From: a virus
Length of the DNA stretch: 32,799 bases
Strand: one strand, 5' to 3'
IMG/VR virus record: IMGVR_UViG_3300021964_000275
Span: 1 to 32,799 of that record
Shown: piece after piece, positions 31,010 through 32,799 of the stretch
Numbering within the stretch: position 1 is the stretch's first letter
Layout of the letters: each line of letters begins with the position of its first letter
The notes under the pieces: model-generated
Told to the model about the DNA's origin: nothing
Database searches by the model: none
What the model saw: only the letters and a program-made list of their open reading frames with translations
Made by a program: the position numbers and the translations under genes

Positions 31010-31192
31010 TTATTCTGACATGATTCGCATTAGGCCACCGACAAATGCGATGCCCATACCAAAGATAATTAATGCTACTTGCACCATAAATTCATCATCA
31101 GTCATTGGTGCGTGTACTTCATCAACCATCATTGATGCTATGATTACAGATGTAAAACCTGTAAATATTAGTGTATTAGATATGAGTTTCAT
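31010..31192 (-). CDS. small two-helix membrane protein, 60 aa
   Basis: Hydrophobic helices at about residues 3-22 (LISNTLIFTGFTSVIIASMM) and 36-55 (FMVQVALIIFGMGIAFVGGL) with an acidic loop (VDEVHAPMTDDE). First gene after promoter E, with a strong GGAGG directly beside a leader hairpin. Early membrane proteins of phages often alter the host envelope or block superinfection; the role here is unknown. Confidence 0.66.
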   Translation of the reverse strand: MKLISNTLIFTGFTSVIIASMMVDEVHAPMTDDEFMVQVALIIFGMGIAFVGGLMRIMSE

Positions 31193-31202
31193 TGTTTCCT
31201 CC

Positions 31203-31246
31203 TACTGCATACTTGCAGTATATAATGGTAAGTCGCAGTGTGCAAC
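31203..31246 (-). promoter_or_regulatory. early operon promoter E with palindrome and leader hairpin
   Basis: Read leftward: -35 TTGCAC (31240-31245), 17-base spacer, -10 TATACT (31217-31222). The palindrome GTTGC-ACACT-GCGAC (31232-31246) overlaps the -35, as at elements A and B. A perfect 7-bp inverted repeat TACTGCA/TGCAGTA (31203-31220) lies between -10 and ribosome-binding site and would form a leader hairpin ending next to GGAGG. This starts the main early operon after the upstream terminator. Confidence 0.62.
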
Positions 31247-31344
31247 ACATAAAATGTAATTCTTGTTGGCGTTGTGCATTTTTGCTGTGGCCAAGCACTC
31301 AGCCGTGATGTGCCTCCCCCCCCATTGGGGATGGGATGAGCATG

Positions 31345-31374
31345 AAAAAAGCCCCGATGCCGAAGCATCGAGGC
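31345..31374 (-). terminator. rho-independent terminator with UUCG tetraloop
   Basis: Read leftward: GCCTCGATGC, TTCG, GCATCGGGGC, then six Ts. The stem is 10 bp with one G-U pair and closes on the very stable C(UUCG)G loop. It lies 14 bases after the stop of the gene at 31389 and separates it from the main early operon. A C8 run (31316-31323) lies beyond it. Confidence 0.9.
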
Positions 31375-31388
31375 TCTCTTGGGAGGAG

Positions 31389-31805
31389 TTATGAAGCCGC
31401 TTTCTTGGCTTCGTAAAGCGCATCCAGCTTGGCTAATGTCTCGTCAACCTGTTCTGACTTCTGATGTTCTTCAGGGAACATCTGTTCAGAAGCTTGTTGC
31501 AAGTAATCTCTGAGCTTTTCCGCTACTTCGATGTTGGATTGATACCAAGCGATGTCGTTATCAATCTGAAGAATACGGTCTGTATCAAGTAATGTACCAT
31601 TGTCTTTGTGTTCAATGTACATATTGAGTTTTTCGTCTTCCCAATCTCTGATACGTGCAAGTTTCTTATCAATGTTATACTGACAATTATTCTTGAACAT
31701 TTCAGTAAAGTAACTGATTTGTGATTTGTGTACTCGATTGGTAAGGCTGTTCAGACGAATCATGTCCTGTGCGAAACCGTTTGTGTTGTTTACTTTCTTT
31801 GTCAT
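31389..31805 (-). CDS. first early protein, helical, 138 aa
   Basis: ATG 31805 follows AAAGGAGAACTAA, the full conserved early leader; the frame is open upstream but has no such site. The product is charged and all-helical (YNIDKKLARIRDWEDEKLNM, DIAWYQSNIEVAEKLRDYLQ) with no recognised domain. It has its own promoter region and terminator, so it is made alone and first, as host-takeover proteins often are. Function unknown. Confidence 0.72.
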   Translation of the reverse strand: MTKKVNNTNGFAQDMIRLNSLTNRVHKSQISYFTEMFKNNCQYNIDKKLARIRDWEDEKLNMYIEHKDNGTLLDTDRILQIDNDIAWYQSNIEVAEKLRDYLQQASEQMFPEEHQKSEQVDETLAKLDALYEAKKAAS

Positions 31806-31822
31806 TTTAGTTCTCCTTTGTT

Positions 31823-31886
31823 GGCGGTGAGGAACTGCCCTCACCATATGCCCGCCACTGAAATCACCGGCTGACAGGAGTGTCAA
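31823..31886 (-). promoter_or_regulatory. candidate first early promoter and leader hairpin
   Basis: Read leftward: a perfect -35 TTGACA (31881-31886), 17-base spacer, weak -10 TTTCAG (31858-31863). The -35 sits in a small inverted repeat TGACA-N4-TGTCA (31872-31885). The leader then contains the 7-bp hairpin GGTGAGG/CCTCACC (31826-31845), followed by the ribosome-binding site of the gene starting at 31805. The -10 is poor, so the exact start is uncertain. Confidence 0.45.
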
Positions 31887-32195
31887 ACAGCTTCACGAAC
31901 GTTGCCATGCCAAGCTTGTCTTGGCTCAATCAAACAGCCATCCTTGCACACAAGAAAGAACCAAGAAAGGAACAGGTCTATCCCTGCAAGGATGTCTCTA
32001 CAAGACGGAAGCAGTTTGATGCTCATGGCAGACTGTGATTCAGATGAAGGGTTTGGTGAGGCGCAGGGCGTCATCCCAACGAAGGTGACTGACAAAGAGT
32101 AAACAGCGCAAACTGTGCCAAGCAGGGCTTGAGGCGGAGGAACGGCCTTGCCTATCCTCAGTGCTTCGTGCAATGTTTAGTGTGTGAATTGTGCG
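31887..32195. other. gene-free divergent region
   Basis: No convincing gene. A rightward frame (31902-32102, 66 codons) and a leftward one (31883-32023 if begun at an internal ATG, 46 residues) lack ribosome-binding sites. The stretch holds two inverted repeats: GCCAAG/CTTGGC with a 5-base loop (31909-31925), and ATCCTTGCA/TGCAAGGAT with a 36-base gap (31940-31993). It looks more GC-rich than the genes around it. It separates the two transcription directions and may hold a packaging site, a structured RNA or more control sites. Confidence 0.5.
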
Positions 32196-32225
32196 TTGAC
32201 AAGTGTGTCGCAGAGAAGTGATAAA
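32187..32225 (+). promoter_or_regulatory. terS/late promoter C
   Basis: AATTGTGCGTTGA (32187-32199) contains a perfect -35 TTGACA (32196-32201); an 18-base spacer leads to GATAAA (32220-32225) as -10. A half palindrome GTCGC-AGAGA (32207-32216) lies in the spacer. It is the best sigma70-like late promoter in the window and drives terS and, across the junction, the small genes and terL. Confidence 0.6.
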
Positions 32226-32246
32226 GGGGGGGAACACAAGGGGGGG
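32226..32246 (+). other. two G7 runs in the terS leader
   Basis: Seven Gs at 32226-32232 and seven at 32240-32246, separated by AACACAA, fall at and just after the expected transcription start of promoter C. They could form a G-quadruplex in DNA or RNA, or cause slippage at initiation. Another G-rich block (GGGGGTGGGG, 32636-32645) lies after terS, and a C8 run is at 31316-31323. Confidence 0.5.
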
Positions 32247-32262
32247 TTATTGAGGTTAAGAC

Positions 32263-32634
32263 ATGACAGATGTAGTGAAACTGACTGATAAACAGCGTGC
32301 TTTGGTAGATACGCTCGTAGCAAATGGGTGCAGTATTAAGCAAGCCGCAGAACTTGCTGGCTATGCGAAGGGTGAAGCAGGGAGAGTGACAGCCAGTAAG
32401 ACTTTGCGACTGCCTCACGTTCAGCAGTACATGATGCAGAGCGTGGCGGAGAGTTTGGGCGTAAGTGCTACGAAGGCCGCACATAAACTGCTGAACCTGA
32501 GTCAGACTGCTAAGAGCGAGTATGTTCAGCTAGAGGCGAGTAAGGACATACTAGACAGAGCTGGGTTCAAGCCAGTAGATAAATCCCAGCATTTAGTTGC
32601 TGGCGAGATTAAGGTAAGTATAGATTTAGGCTGA
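32263..32634 (+). CDS. terS: terminase small subunit
   Basis: 123 aa. LTDKQRALVDTLVANGCSIK with QAAELAGYAKGEAGRVTA is the N-terminal HTH of phage small terminases, followed by SKTLRLPHVQQYMM and a helical oligomerisation part (AAHKLLNLSQTAKSEYVQLE, ASKDILDRAGFKP). It recognises phage DNA and stimulates the large subunit. GAGG precedes the ATG by 7 bases. It is separated from terL by seven small genes across the junction. Confidence 0.88.
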   Translation: MTDVVKLTDKQRALVDTLVANGCSIKQAAELAGYAKGEAGRVTASKTLRLPHVQQYMMQSVAESLGVSATKAAHKLLNLSQTAKSEYVQLEASKDILDRAGFKPVDKSQHLVAGEIKVSIDLG

Positions 32635-32641
32635 CGGGGGT

Positions 32642-32799
32642 GGGGTCAAAAAGTGGCCATAGTATATTGCGAGGTGTCCCACACTCACATGATAGTTAAA
32701 AAAGGCTCGAAGCAATTCAGAAATATTTTTTTTAGCCAGAGGTGCGTTTAATGTGTATTGGTGGAAGCACAACTCCTATTGCTCCTGTTGCTCAAACAG
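32642..32799. repeat. right copy of terminal direct repeat
   Basis: Second copy of the 158-bp repeat. It begins 8 bp after the terS stop codon, in a G-rich stretch, and ends inside the second copy of the first small gene, whose start codon here is at 32751 and which is cut off by the window end. Across this junction terS is followed directly by that gene, so terS and the late genes form one rightward unit. Confidence 0.95.

Noticed and set aside
31902-32102. Rightward 66-codon open frame in the divergent region
   Set aside because: No ribosome-binding site, no recognisable pattern, and it overlaps inverted repeats; not supported as a gene.
31883-32173. Leftward open frame with a hydrophobic segment
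   Set aside because: No ribosome-binding site before any start; its end overlaps the likely -35 of the first early promoter. An internal 46-codon version is possible but unsupported.
1-32799. Search for tRNA genes, CRISPR arrays, integrase, attachment sites, insertion sequences, RNA or DNA polymerase
   Set aside because: None seen. Tandem repeats found belong to the fiber rod, and no recombinase or transposase pattern occurs in any frame I judged to be a gene.

Overview
The window is one complete, terminally redundant genome of a small tailed phage. Bases 1-158 recur at 32642-32799 with a single difference, so the unit genome is about 32,641 bp and the window runs once round a circular or redundantly ended map. 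The virion genes are T7-like in type and order: terminase, head-tail connector, scaffold, capsid, tail tubular proteins A and B, internal virion proteins, fiber. The phage is therefore podovirus-like. No phage RNA polymerase, DNA polymerase, helicase/primase, integrase, tRNA or CRISPR array is visible, so it looks strictly lytic and dependent on host transcription and replication enzymes. The set of small accessory proteins and the GTA-type 3TM holin resemble uncultured marine podoviruses of Gram-negative hosts, perhaps alphaproteobacteria. That host guess is an inference.

Layout. Rightward (late) genes occupy 32263-32634 and, across the junction, 110-24307. They are: terS; seven tiny, mostly very basic genes; terL; connector; scaffold; a GNAT-fold internal virion protein A-like gene; capsid and a decoration-like protein; tail tube A and B; three internal virion proteins (the largest carries a zinc-protease motif); then a fiber region of three fiber/assembly-chaperone cassettes and a lysis cluster ending in an M15 endolysin. 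Leftward (early) genes occupy 31805-24297. They are: a first single-gene unit closed by a UUCG terminator; then a long operon with a small membrane protein, a DUF932 protein, small unknowns and HTH regulators, a zinc-ribbon protein, a Hjc-like resolvase, a replication initiator with its overlapping putative helicase loader, a YqaJ/lambda-type exonuclease, a Rad52-like annealing protein, a winged-helix protein and an SSB-like protein ending in DIPF. A strong terminator follows, then two small genes. The two transcription directions diverge from a gene-free stretch at about 31806-32262.

Regulation seen in the sequence. (1) Four copies of GTGCGTTG lie ahead of terS, the connector unit, the capsid and the fiber and look like a shared promoter element. 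(2) A 15-bp palindrome, GTYGC-N5-GCRAC, overlaps several of these promoters and the early operon promoter, and occurs as a pair 21 bp apart inside the replication initiator gene, recalling iterons in lambda O. (3) Six early genes share the ribosome-binding leader AAGGAGAACTA. The 3' untranslated region of the same operon carries a stem-loop whose loop is the exact complement of that leader, directly before the terminator; this is the architecture of a feedback small RNA and is the strongest candidate here for something undescribed. (4) The word GCWGC was found only once in 32.8 kb, and GATC and CCGG are also scarce, which suggests strong pressure from host restriction.
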